Assembly (NCBI RefSeq): GCF_000472705.1
Contig: NZ_AXAE01000018.1
Location: 62,154-126,153 of the forward strand
Reading direction: 5' to 3'
Source of the DNA: Mesorhizobium erdmanii USDA 3471
GTDB taxonomy: Bacteria; Pseudomonadota; Alphaproteobacteria; Rhizobiales; Rhizobiaceae
Length of the DNA: 64,000 nt
Below the pieces are notes generated by a model. It did no database searches. It saw nothing but the letters and a program-made list of their open reading frames with translations, and was not told where the DNA came from. Of the stretch, positions 53,477 to 61,876 are shown in pieces. Both the position numbers and the translations under genes were made by a program. Every line of letters begins with the position of its first letter. Positions within the stretch are counted from its first letter, which is position 1.

Positions 53477-54217
53477 ATGCCAGACCCGACTTCGGACACG
53501 CTCGATCGCATTCACGACCGGATCACCCAGGCGGCACCGGCCGGCGTATGGTCGCGCGCCGACTTTCTCGACATCGGCACACCGAATGCCGTTGAGAAGG
53601 CGCTGCAACGGCTCACACTGCGGGGCGACATCCGCCGACCCCATCGCGGCCTCTATGACAAGCCGAGCGTCAGCAAGCTCACCGGCAAGATGGTGTTTCC
53701 ACCCCGGTCCTCGTTTGTCGACGCCATTGCCCGGCGCGACAAGCTGCGCGTTCTCGTCGACGGAATGACCGCCGCGAACGACCTCGGCCTGACGACAGCC
53801 GTCCCGGCGCGCTCAACGATCTATGCCGACACCTATCCGCGGACAATCGAGATCGAGGCGAGCGCCGGCGATCCGCTGGCGACCAGGCCCGTCATCTACA
53901 AACTCGACTTCAAGCGCATCTCGGCCAAGACGGCATTCTGGGCCGGCCGGCCCGCCATGCGCGTGATCCAGGCGCTGACGTGGTTTCGGGATGAACGATC
54001 GAGCTTCGATGCGGCCGTCAACGGGATCGTTCGACATCTGTCGCGCAATCCCGATCGAGACAAGATCGCTCAGGACCTGCGCGACAACATTCATGCGGTC
54101 CCCGCGTGGATGTATCCGCTGGTAGAGACAATCACGCGCAGGATCGTCGAGAATCAAACCGAAAGCGCGCCGAAGTCAGAACCCGCGAAGGGCGATCATG
54201 CAGAAGACGTTCATTGA
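53477..54217 (+). CDS. AbiEi-type antitoxin (DUF6088)
   Basis: A 246-residue protein. An N-terminal winged helix (about 1-75) contains GVWSRADFLDIGTPNAVEKA and LRGDIRRPHRGLYD, typical of AbiEi/DUF6088 antitoxins, which repress their own promoter. The C-terminal part binds or counteracts the partner. It overlaps the nucleotidyltransferase toxin gene by 20 bp, as is standard for type IV pairs. Confidence 0.85.
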   Translation: MPDPTSDTLDRIHDRITQAAPAGVWSRADFLDIGTPNAVEKALQRLTLRGDIRRPHRGLYDKPSVSKLTGKMVFPPRSSFVDAIARRDKLRVLVDGMTAANDLGLTTAVPARSTIYADTYPRTIEIEASAGDPLATRPVIYKLDFKRISAKTAFWAGRPAMRVIQALTWFRDERSSFDAAVNGIVRHLSRNPDRDKIAQDLRDNIHAVPAWMYPLVETITRRIVENQTESAPKSEPAKGDHAEDVH

Positions 54218-55310
54218 GATCCTGCGCTCGAGCGTCGACGAACGCCGTACGCTCTTCGAGACGGTCGCCGCCCATTTGGGCACCCAAGCGCCAAATATCG
54301 AAAAGGACCTCTACGTCTGCTGGGTGCTCGACTTTCTGTTCAACCGCCGGCCGAACGATCCGGTTGGTCTATATTTCAAGGGCGGCACCAGCCTGAGCAA
54401 GGCGTATGGATTGGTGCGCCGGTTCTCCGAGGACATCGACATCGGCATGTACAAAGCTGATCTGCATGTCCCGCTGGAAGCGGACATCGCCGCCCTGCCC
54501 TCCGTCAATCAGCAGCAACGCGCGCTCGCTGAGAAGGTCGACGAGGCAGCGCGGCAGTACATCTCCGGACCGCTCAGAGAACTGCTGACCAGGGAGCTCG
54601 CGGTCGTCGAAGAGGCGGCCGGACGTCCTGGCCATTTTTCGCTGGGCTTCGGCTTTGATCTGTATCGCAATAAGGAAGCGCTCGACATCCTGGTGCTTGG
54701 CTACAAGAGCGTCTTTGAGTCCGCGGGCAGCTATGTGCAAGCGGCGGTCCGCATCGAAGGCGGTGCGCGTCCCGATCCCGAGCCGGCCGAGCCACGCGAG
54801 ATCGTGCCCTACATCGCCGCCGAAATGCCGGACGGGGAAAGCCTCGCCTTTCGGAACGTGACGACGGTGAGGCCCGAGCGGACCTTCTGGGAGAAAGTGC
54901 TGATCCTGCATGCGATGACGGAGATGACAGAAAAGCGGCGTCAGGATGCCAATCCCGAGCGGCCCGTGCCTGATCTCAATCGGTACTCACGCCACTACTA
55001 CGACGTCCATCAGATCTGGACGCACCCCGATTACGGCGTCGCGACGGCATCCATGCGCGAGCTTGCCGAGGCCTGCCGACAGCACAAGGAGCTGATGTTT
55101 CGCGCGCCCGATCATCGTTACGACCGCGCGGTGCCAGGCAGCTATCGCCTGGTTCCGACGGAAGATATGCGGGCCAAGCTCGCGACGGACTACCAGCGGA
55201 TGTCATCGATGATTTTCGGAACGGCGCCGGCCTTTGCGGAGGTCATGGCGAGCATCAAGGCGCTCGAGCAATATCTCAACGTCGCGCCGGCCGATGTCGG
55301 GGCGTCATGA
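54198..55310 (+). CDS. AbiEii/AbiGii-type nucleotidyltransferase toxin
   Basis: A 370-residue protein. The nucleotidyltransferase signature is intact: GGTSLSK at 62-68 and D-I-D at 79-81 (FSEDIDIGM). EKDLYVCWVLDFLF and TVRPERTFWEKVLILHAM are also family features; the last includes the catalytic-region Lys. AbiEii-type toxins transfer nucleotides to tRNA or other targets and cause growth arrest or phage abortion. Paired with the AbiEi-type gene upstream. Confidence 0.88.
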   Translation: MQKTFIEILRSSVDERRTLFETVAAHLGTQAPNIEKDLYVCWVLDFLFNRRPNDPVGLYFKGGTSLSKAYGLVRRFSEDIDIGMYKADLHVPLEADIAALPSVNQQQRALAEKVDEAARQYISGPLRELLTRELAVVEEAAGRPGHFSLGFGFDLYRNKEALDILVLGYKSVFESAGSYVQAAVRIEGGARPDPEPAEPREIVPYIAAEMPDGESLAFRNVTTVRPERTFWEKVLILHAMTEMTEKRRQDANPERPVPDLNRYSRHYYDVHQIWTHPDYGVATASMRELAEACRQHKELMFRAPDHRYDRAVPGSYRLVPTEDMRAKLATDYQRMSSMIFGTAPAFAEVMASIKALEQYLNVAPADVGAS

Positions 55311-55446
55311 GCGCCGCGCTCTTTGCCAGCGTCGAACCTCCTGCGTCATGTCGAGCAGAAAGATGCCACCAGTCACTGAACATGTCGGTGAGCGGACGGC
55401 ATAGGGAAAAAGCCGACACGGCCATGTTCTGGGGGAGTGGAATGGC

Positions 55447-57168
55447 ATGACATTGGTTCGAGTGCTCGAAATCGAGAACTTTCGCGCCATCAAGAAGCTC
55501 CGATGGTTGCCGGGTCCAGGCATGAATTGTCTGATTGGGCCGGGCGACAGCGGGAAATCCACCATCCTCGACGCCATCGATCTGTGCCTTGGCGCACGGC
55601 GATCGCTGTCCTTCACGGATGCGGATTTTCATGCGGTCGATTTTGATCAACCCATCCGCATTTGCGTGACCCTTGGTGCCCTCGATGAACCGCTCAAGAG
55701 CATCGACACCTATGGCGATTTCCTCGTAGGGTTCAACGCCGGCACCGGCATTGTCGAACCCGAACCGGGAGCCGGGATCGAAACGGCGCTGACCCTGCAA
55801 CTCACGGTGCAGAGTGATCTCGAGCCGGAATGGTCACTTGTATCCCCGCGCGCTCAGGCAGCGGGACGCACGCGGAATCTCAACTGGGCCGATCGCACCC
55901 GAATTGCGCCTGCGCGTCTGGGTGTTACCGGGGACACCCACCTGACGTGGCGGCGCGGTTCGGTGCTGAGCAAACTTTCAGATGGCAAGGCGGATACATC
56001 GAGCGAACTTACCCGGTTGGCCCGCCAAATGCGGGACGCCTTCGACCAGAAGGAACTCAAGGAACTCGAAGGGTCCTTGAAGCTGGTCACGACCGCTGCA
56101 GGCGAGATGGGTGTGCCAGTCGGCGCGGCGGTGCAGGCTCTCATCGATGCAGGCTCGGTCACCTTCACGGGCGGCACGATCTCTCTTCACGATGAGAATG
56201 GCATACCGCTGCGATCTCTCGGCCTGGGCTCGTCGCGTTTGCTTATCGCGGCGTTGCAGCGAAAGGCTGCTGACAAGGCTACGACCTTCCTGATCGATGA
56301 ACTTGAATATGGTCTGGAGCCGCACCGCATCATCCGGTTGCTCGGAGCGCTTGGTGCAAAAGAAGACGTTCCCCCGCTGCAGGTGTTCGCGACGAGCCAT
56401 TCCCCGACGGCTGTTACGGAATTGAGTGCCTATCAGCTGCATATCGTGCGACGCAATAGCGGCGGAGAGCACGTCGTCACTCGCGCCGGCGACGCCGGCG
56501 ACGTGCAGGGCACGATCCGAGTTCACGCCCACGCCCTGCTCGCCACCTCGATCATCGTGTGCGAAGGCGGCAGCGAGATCGGGCTCATGCGCGGACTGGA
56601 TCAGCATTTTACCAGTACGGGTGAGATATCCTTGGCCGCTTGTGGGGCCACGCTCGTCAACGGCAACGGTGATGAGACCTTCAGCCGCGCCAATGCGTTG
56701 CAGTCTCTGGGATATCGCGTCGCCATTCTGCGCGATAGTGACAAGCTCGCGCCGGCGGCGGCGGAAGCGACCTTCCTTGCCGGGGGAGGGAATGTTTTCG
56801 CCTGGGGCGGCGGACGAGCGCTGGAGCAGGAACTCTTCGCCGCCCTTCCCGATGGTCCCGCCGCCAGGCTGTTAGATCTTGCCGTCGAGACAAAGGACCG
56901 AGCGCTCGTTGAGGCACATATCAAGACGATATCGAACGGAGCCCAAACACTTGACGCCTTGGAGACCGAGGCGCTGATCGATGGTTTCAGTGCCGTTAGC
57001 CGGGTACTCCTCGGCAATGCGGCGGCCCGCTTCGGCTGGCTGAAGACCATTACGGCCATGGAGATTGCCGGGCGGACCATTGTCGGGCCGGCCTATGGTG
57101 AGAGCAATGCCAGCCTGACCGGCGTTATGGATGGCGTGCTGAATTGGGTCGAAGATGGCAGCCGCTGA
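55447..57168 (+). CDS. gajA: Gabija nuclease GajA (OLD family, AAA-TOPRIM)
   Basis: A 573-residue protein, close to the usual GajA length. The ABC-type ATPase domain has Walker A GPGDSGKST (31-39), signature-like LGLGSSRLLIAALQ, Walker B FLIDELEYGLEP (Asp284/Glu285) and the H-loop in ATSHSPTAV. The TOPRIM nuclease domain has Glu373 in IIVCEGGSEIGLMRG and Asp430-x-Asp432 in LRDSDK. GajA nicks DNA when nucleotides are depleted and works with GajB. Overlaps gajB by 14 bp. Confidence 0.9.
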   Translation: MTLVRVLEIENFRAIKKLRWLPGPGMNCLIGPGDSGKSTILDAIDLCLGARRSLSFTDADFHAVDFDQPIRICVTLGALDEPLKSIDTYGDFLVGFNAGTGIVEPEPGAGIETALTLQLTVQSDLEPEWSLVSPRAQAAGRTRNLNWADRTRIAPARLGVTGDTHLTWRRGSVLSKLSDGKADTSSELTRLARQMRDAFDQKELKELEGSLKLVTTAAGEMGVPVGAAVQALIDAGSVTFTGGTISLHDENGIPLRSLGLGSSRLLIAALQRKAADKATTFLIDELEYGLEPHRIIRLLGALGAKEDVPPLQVFATSHSPTAVTELSAYQLHIVRRNSGGEHVVTRAGDAGDVQGTIRVHAHALLATSIIVCEGGSEIGLMRGLDQHFTSTGEISLAACGATLVNGNGDETFSRANALQSLGYRVAILRDSDKLAPAAAEATFLAGGGNVFAWGGGRALEQELFAALPDGPAARLLDLAVETKDRALVEAHIKTISNGAQTLDALETEALIDGFSAVSRVLLGNAAARFGWLKTITAMEIAGRTIVGPAYGESNASLTGVMDGVLNWVEDGSR

Positions 57169-58573
57169 GATCGACCTAAGGGCCATCGGCCGCGGTCTTG
57201 TCATAGCACCGGCCGGCTGTGGCAAGACGCAGCTCATCACGGACGCCCTTGCCCGACACGGCGGCGCGAAGCCGATCCTGGTGCTGACCCATACCAATGC
57301 GGGTGTCGCAGCGCTGCGCGGTCGTCTGGAAAAGGCGGGCGTGAAACCGGCCGTCTACCGTGCCACGACTCTGGACGGTTTCGCGATCCGCCTCATATCA
57401 ACATTCCCACAGCGGGCGGGACACGACCCTCGGATCGTGACTGGCGGGCGGCCCAATTACGAAGCGATTCGGGATGCCGCCGCCCGGCTTGTCGCAGCTG
57501 GTCATGTGCATGATATCCTCGCGGCCAGCTACGAAAGGCTGTTTGTGGACGAGTACCAGGATTGCTCGATCCGCCAGCATGCGCTCGTGACCTGGCTCGC
57601 TCAGAGCCTGCCGACTGCCATTGTGGGAGACCCGTTCCAATCGATCTTCGGATTCGGGGCTGACCGCCTGGCGGACTGGAATACAGAGGTCATCGCATTC
57701 TTTCCGGTGTCCGGGGAGCTGACGACGCCCTGGCGGTGGAACAATGCCGGTGCAGCAGACCTAGGCAATTGGTTGCTCTCCATACGAGGGGACCTTGCCA
57801 AGGGCGCACCGATTGACCTGCGCACGGCGCCTGCCGGTGTTCAGTGGATCCAGCTCGACGGTCGGCGTGACGATGCGCTTCGTGTCGCCGCGGCCGCCGT
57901 GGAAGCGCCTGGCGATACGAAGGTGTTAATCATTGGCGATAGCACCGATCCCCGCGGACAACGTCGGTTTGCGCGCCAGGTGGATGGCGCGGTGACTGTC
58001 GAAGCCGTGGACTTGCGTGACCTCACCGATTTTGGGGCATCTTTCGATATCAGCGACACCCGAGCCCTATCCGTCGTGGCCGACTTCGCTGAGAACCTGA
58101 TGAGCAACTTTTCCGCGGCCGACCTGGTGCGGACGATTGCATCGGCCAGGGCGGGCACACTTGGCCGTGCCTTGTCAGATATGGAGCAGGCGGCCGTCGC
58201 TTTTGAGGAGGAGCGAACGCTCTTCCGCGTTACCGATCTTCTCGTTGCCATCAACCGGGCAGGTGGGGTGCGATGCTATCGGCCGGCGGTCCTTGCGGCG
58301 GCGCAGCGAGCCTTGCAGCTGGCGGGATCGGCCGGGGGACCGTCCTTCCAGGAAGCGACGGTTGCAATCCGTGAGCAGTCGCGGCTTGTGGGTCGACCGC
58401 TGGCCAGACGCTCGGTCGGCAGCACGCTGCTGCTCAAGGGGCTCGAGGCCGACATCTCCGTGGTGCTCAATGCCGGCGCCCTGAACGCCCGAAATCTCTA
58501 CGTCGCCATGACCAGAGGATCGCGTCGGGTGCTGGTCTGCTCCCCGTCACCGATCCTCAATCCGGCCTGGTGA
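57155..58573 (+). CDS. gajB: Gabija helicase GajB (UvrD/Rep-like)
   Basis: A 472-residue superfamily 1 helicase-like protein. Motif I is APAGCGKT (18-25), motif Ia LTHTNAGVAALRGRL, motif II LFVDEYQDCS, motif III AIVGDPFQSIFGF, and motif VI NARNLYVAMTRGSRRVLV. Size and gene order match GajB. It is thought to sense or unwind DNA ends and activate GajA. Its stop abuts the convergent AddA-like gene with no spacer. Confidence 0.9.
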   Translation: MAAAEIDLRAIGRGLVIAPAGCGKTQLITDALARHGGAKPILVLTHTNAGVAALRGRLEKAGVKPAVYRATTLDGFAIRLISTFPQRAGHDPRIVTGGRPNYEAIRDAAARLVAAGHVHDILAASYERLFVDEYQDCSIRQHALVTWLAQSLPTAIVGDPFQSIFGFGADRLADWNTEVIAFFPVSGELTTPWRWNNAGAADLGNWLLSIRGDLAKGAPIDLRTAPAGVQWIQLDGRRDDALRVAAAAVEAPGDTKVLIIGDSTDPRGQRRFARQVDGAVTVEAVDLRDLTDFGASFDISDTRALSVVADFAENLMSNFSAADLVRTIASARAGTLGRALSDMEQAAVAFEEERTLFRVTDLLVAINRAGGVRCYRPAVLAAAQRALQLAGSAGGPSFQEATVAIREQSRLVGRPLARRSVGSTLLLKGLEADISVVLNAGALNARNLYVAMTRGSRRVLVCSPSPILNPAW

Positions 58574-61500
58574 TCAGGGCGAACGGGGTTCGATCCACAC
58601 AAGGTGCCCCGACGACATATAGACGACGGCGCCACGCTCGGCGCCGGTCACCACGAGGTAGTCCCGCAGCTGCGCCGCGTGCGCGCCTTGTGCGGCCGCG
58701 TCCGGATTCACATCTGATTTCCAATCGACGACCAGGGCGATCCGATCCCCCTCCATCACGACAGCATCCGCTCGGCCAGCAAGGAAGCGTGGCGGGCTGG
58801 CGGCCCAGAGTGGGATTTCGGGAACCAGCCGTGAAACAAATGGGGTGAGCTCCGGCAGGCCGAGTGTGCGCAGCGCCGTGGCGGCCATCTCGACCGGATC
58901 CGGCCCGGCCGCTTCCGCCTCGTCATCGACGAGAGTTTGCAATTGACCCAGCAGTTCGGACGCACGTTGGGTCACTTCTTCCCGGGCCAAGGGCAGTTCA
59001 CCGTTGAGAAGCTCTTCCATGAGCTTATGCAGGACGTTACCACGCAGTGCCCCCGCCCCGATTATGCGTTGGCCGTCTGACGTTATATCCACGACGAAGC
59101 TGTCAATCGTGTCGGCGCTGCGGTCCGGGTCGCGCTCGCTCGGACGGTCCCAGATAATCGGTGCTGAGGCCGCATCGATCCGCTCGGCCTCAGTCGCAAA
59201 GACCGCCTCTGTCTGTTCGTTCGTGTCGGCATGCGCCGGGCTGGCCACAGGGGCCGGCAATGAGTCAGTTTGAAGCTCGGTCAGGCGCTTCTGGCCAAGA
59301 TCCATCACGCGCGACCATGAGCGCGAGGATGCCCCTGGCAGGTCGGGGATGACCAGCAAGTCGCGGGCACGTGTGGTCGCCACATACCACAGCCGCTCAC
59401 GCTGCCTGGCTTCGCGGAACTCCTCCTCTTCGCGGGCGGCCGCAAGCTCTGGCGGCTCGATGCCCCCGACGATCCAATGGATCGTGTCATCCGACTGCCG
59501 ATAGACGAACTGGTCCTGAGGCTTGAAGCGGGTGGAGGAGTTCACCGTGATGACAACCGGCCATTCTAGACCCTTCGCACTGTGCATGGTGACGATTTCG
59601 ACCGAGTCGCCGGAAACATCCACCCTACCCTCGGGGTGGCGGCGCTTGCGTTGCCACCCACGCTGGAGATCGAGAGCAAATGCGCGCAGGCCCGCAACTC
59701 CATACGGTCGTGCAAGCTCGACGATGGCATCGAGATTCGCCAGTGCGCGGGGGTTGCGTTGGCCGTGCCGGGCGGCCATCACAACCCGAAGGTCCAGGCG
59801 CTCGATCGCGTAGGCGAGCAACTGCATGGGCGTGAGTTCCGCCGCGAGACGATGCAGACCTTGGAGCTTTACGAGCATGTCCCGTGCAAGGGGATGGACC
59901 ACGTCGTCAGCGGATGTCCGAAGCTGGAATCGCCGGCGCGCATCGGCGTCGGGCTGGAGGGCCGCGGTGATGTCCAGCAGCTCTTCGTCGGTCAGCCCCA
60001 CAAGCGGACCACGCATGAGGGCGCCGAATGCGAGCGTGTCCAAGGGGTCCGCCAAGATTCGGACCAGGGCGAGAAGGTCTTGCAACTCCTGTCGCCGGAA
60101 CAGCGCGTTGCCTGCTTGTGATGCGACAGCGATCCCTTGTCCTTCAAGCGCGCGCTCGTAGCGCCAGAGATCGGTATGGGTCGGGGCGAGCAGGGCAATG
60201 TCACCGGCGCGCAGACGCCTGTCGGTGCCGTCCGCCTCGGTGATCGTAAGTGCCCCGATCAAGCGGGCGCACAGTTCGGCCACCGCCGCCGCCTCCCCCT
60301 CGCGCTGCTCTTCGGCACGGGCATCGCGCGGGACGTCGATCGTCAGCTTGGCAGCAGCAGGGAATGGCAGCGGCGGCGGATTCACGGTTGCCGTCAAGGG
60401 TACGAAACCCGGTTGCCCCGGCTTTGCGAGCACCTCTTTAAACACCTGATTGACGTGCTCGATGACTTCCGAGCGAGACCGGAAATTGGCGGTGACGGCA
60501 AGCAAGCAGCCATTGGATGATTTCTCGATGACCGACTTTGCGAGGGCGTAGGCCTCGATATCGGCGCCGCGAAACCGATAGATGGCCTGCTTCGGATCGC
60601 CGACCAGAAACAACGCACCGGGACGAAGCTGCGCCTCTTCCCATCGGGCAGGCCGAGTGGCGGCAGCGATGCAGAAGACGATCTCGGCCTGTAGCGGGTC
60701 GGTATCCTGGAATTCGTCGACGAGAAGGTGCGGGTAGCGGCCGGCGAGCCAATCCCGTATCTCAGGATGCTCGCAGACAAGGACGCGCGCTTGCAAAAGC
60801 AGATCGTCAAAATCGAGGACCGCAGCATCTCGTTTGCGTCGGTCATATGCCTCGATGACTTCGCTCAAGAGCGCGGCCAGTTCGTGTACGAGCCTCTGCG
60901 CGATCGATCCGATCAACACGCGATAGGCGGCACTGACCTGCTCAAACTGAGCGGTCGCCTCGGCGGCCCGGCGCTGACCCTCGACCGCTCCAAGGACGCT
61001 CTTCCAGGCCGTTGTTCTGCCGTAAGGCTGCAGGTCGATGGACTTTGGCCGCATCGCACCGATGCGCGGCGGCTGGGTCAAGCGCCACAGGGCTGCGAAG
61101 TCGGTATTCGCCAGGGCCTCCTTATAAAATGCGGCAAGCAGCTCCAAGTCATCGATCAGGTCCGCTGTGCCTGTTTCGCCAGGCCCAGCCGCGTGCCACC
61201 GGGAAAACGCTGCGACGGCATCGGCAAATGTCAGGTCTGGCCGGGATGAAAGATCCGGTGAAGGCGCAGTCGCAGTGCGATGGTCTCGGCGCAGCATGGC
61301 AAGTTCGCGAATGCGCTCGACGACGCCAAGCGGATCGTCCTTGGCCACGGTAGCGATCGCTCCATCTTCGTCTGCACCGTCCGTCAGCTTGCCCTTCAGC
61401 CATTCGGAGAGCACTTCATCGAAAAGGGCTTCGGCGACGGTCCCGTCGACGACCCGCGATCCGGGATCGAGACCGGCGGCCAGCCCATGCGAGCGAAGGA

Positions 61501-61876
61501 TGCCCTGGCAGAACCCGTGGATTGTCGTCGCCGTAATTTCATCCAGACGCGGGGCCGCGTCCTCAAGATGTTCAAGCTCGTCAGCGCCCAACCGGTCGGT
61601 GACTATTTTGGCAAGCGCCGGCGGGATCTTTCCAGCGCGAAGCTTTCCGATCGTCCAGCGAATGCGCGCTTCGAGTTCGCTTGCTGCTGGTTCGGTAAAG
61701 GTAATGGCGGCGATTTTGGAGGGCTCAATCCCGCTCGCTATCATCATCGCGACACGCGCCGCCATCAAGGCCGTCTTCCCGGTGCCGGCCGCCGCCTCGA
61801 CCAGTATGTTGGAGCTGAAATCCGTCAGTGCGCGCCTGCGAGCGGCTAGGTCAGGTATTGTCACGGACTGCTCCAA
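58574..61876 (-). CDS. AddA/RecB-like UvrD helicase with C-terminal nuclease
   Basis: A 1,100-residue helicase-nuclease. Motif I is VEAAAGTGKTALMAA (residues 26-40), motif II LLVDEFQDTDP, motif III FLVGDPKQAIYRFRGADI, and motif VI RERLWYVATTRARDLLVI. The C-terminal RecB-type nuclease keeps GRADAVVMEGDRIA and VVDWKSD (Asp1051/Lys1053). The layout is that of AddA, which processes double-strand breaks. It overlaps the AddB-like gene by 16 bp. Lying beside Gabija, it may be a defence-associated relative rather than the housekeeping enzyme; I cannot tell from the window. Confidence 0.85.
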   Translation of the reverse strand: MEQSVTIPDLAARRRALTDFSSNILVEAAAGTGKTALMAARVAMMIASGIEPSKIAAITFTEPAASELEARIRWTIGKLRAGKIPPALAKIVTDRLGADELEHLEDAAPRLDEITATTIHGFCQGILRSHGLAAGLDPGSRVVDGTVAEALFDEVLSEWLKGKLTDGADEDGAIATVAKDDPLGVVERIRELAMLRRDHRTATAPSPDLSSRPDLTFADAVAAFSRWHAAGPGETGTADLIDDLELLAAFYKEALANTDFAALWRLTQPPRIGAMRPKSIDLQPYGRTTAWKSVLGAVEGQRRAAEATAQFEQVSAAYRVLIGSIAQRLVHELAALLSEVIEAYDRRKRDAAVLDFDDLLLQARVLVCEHPEIRDWLAGRYPHLLVDEFQDTDPLQAEIVFCIAAATRPARWEEAQLRPGALFLVGDPKQAIYRFRGADIEAYALAKSVIEKSSNGCLLAVTANFRSRSEVIEHVNQVFKEVLAKPGQPGFVPLTATVNPPPLPFPAAAKLTIDVPRDARAEEQREGEAAAVAELCARLIGALTITEADGTDRRLRAGDIALLAPTHTDLWRYERALEGQGIAVASQAGNALFRRQELQDLLALVRILADPLDTLAFGALMRGPLVGLTDEELLDITAALQPDADARRRFQLRTSADDVVHPLARDMLVKLQGLHRLAAELTPMQLLAYAIERLDLRVVMAARHGQRNPRALANLDAIVELARPYGVAGLRAFALDLQRGWQRKRRHPEGRVDVSGDSVEIVTMHSAKGLEWPVVITVNSSTRFKPQDQFVYRQSDDTIHWIVGGIEPPELAAAREEEEFREARQRERLWYVATTRARDLLVIPDLPGASSRSWSRVMDLGQKRLTELQTDSLPAPVASPAHADTNEQTEAVFATEAERIDAASAPIIWDRPSERDPDRSADTIDSFVVDITSDGQRIIGAGALRGNVLHKLMEELLNGELPLAREEVTQRASELLGQLQTLVDDEAEAAGPDPVEMAATALRTLGLPELTPFVSRLVPEIPLWAASPPRFLAGRADAVVMEGDRIALVVDWKSDVNPDAAAQGAHAAQLRDYLVVTGAERGAVVYMSSGHLVWIEPRSP

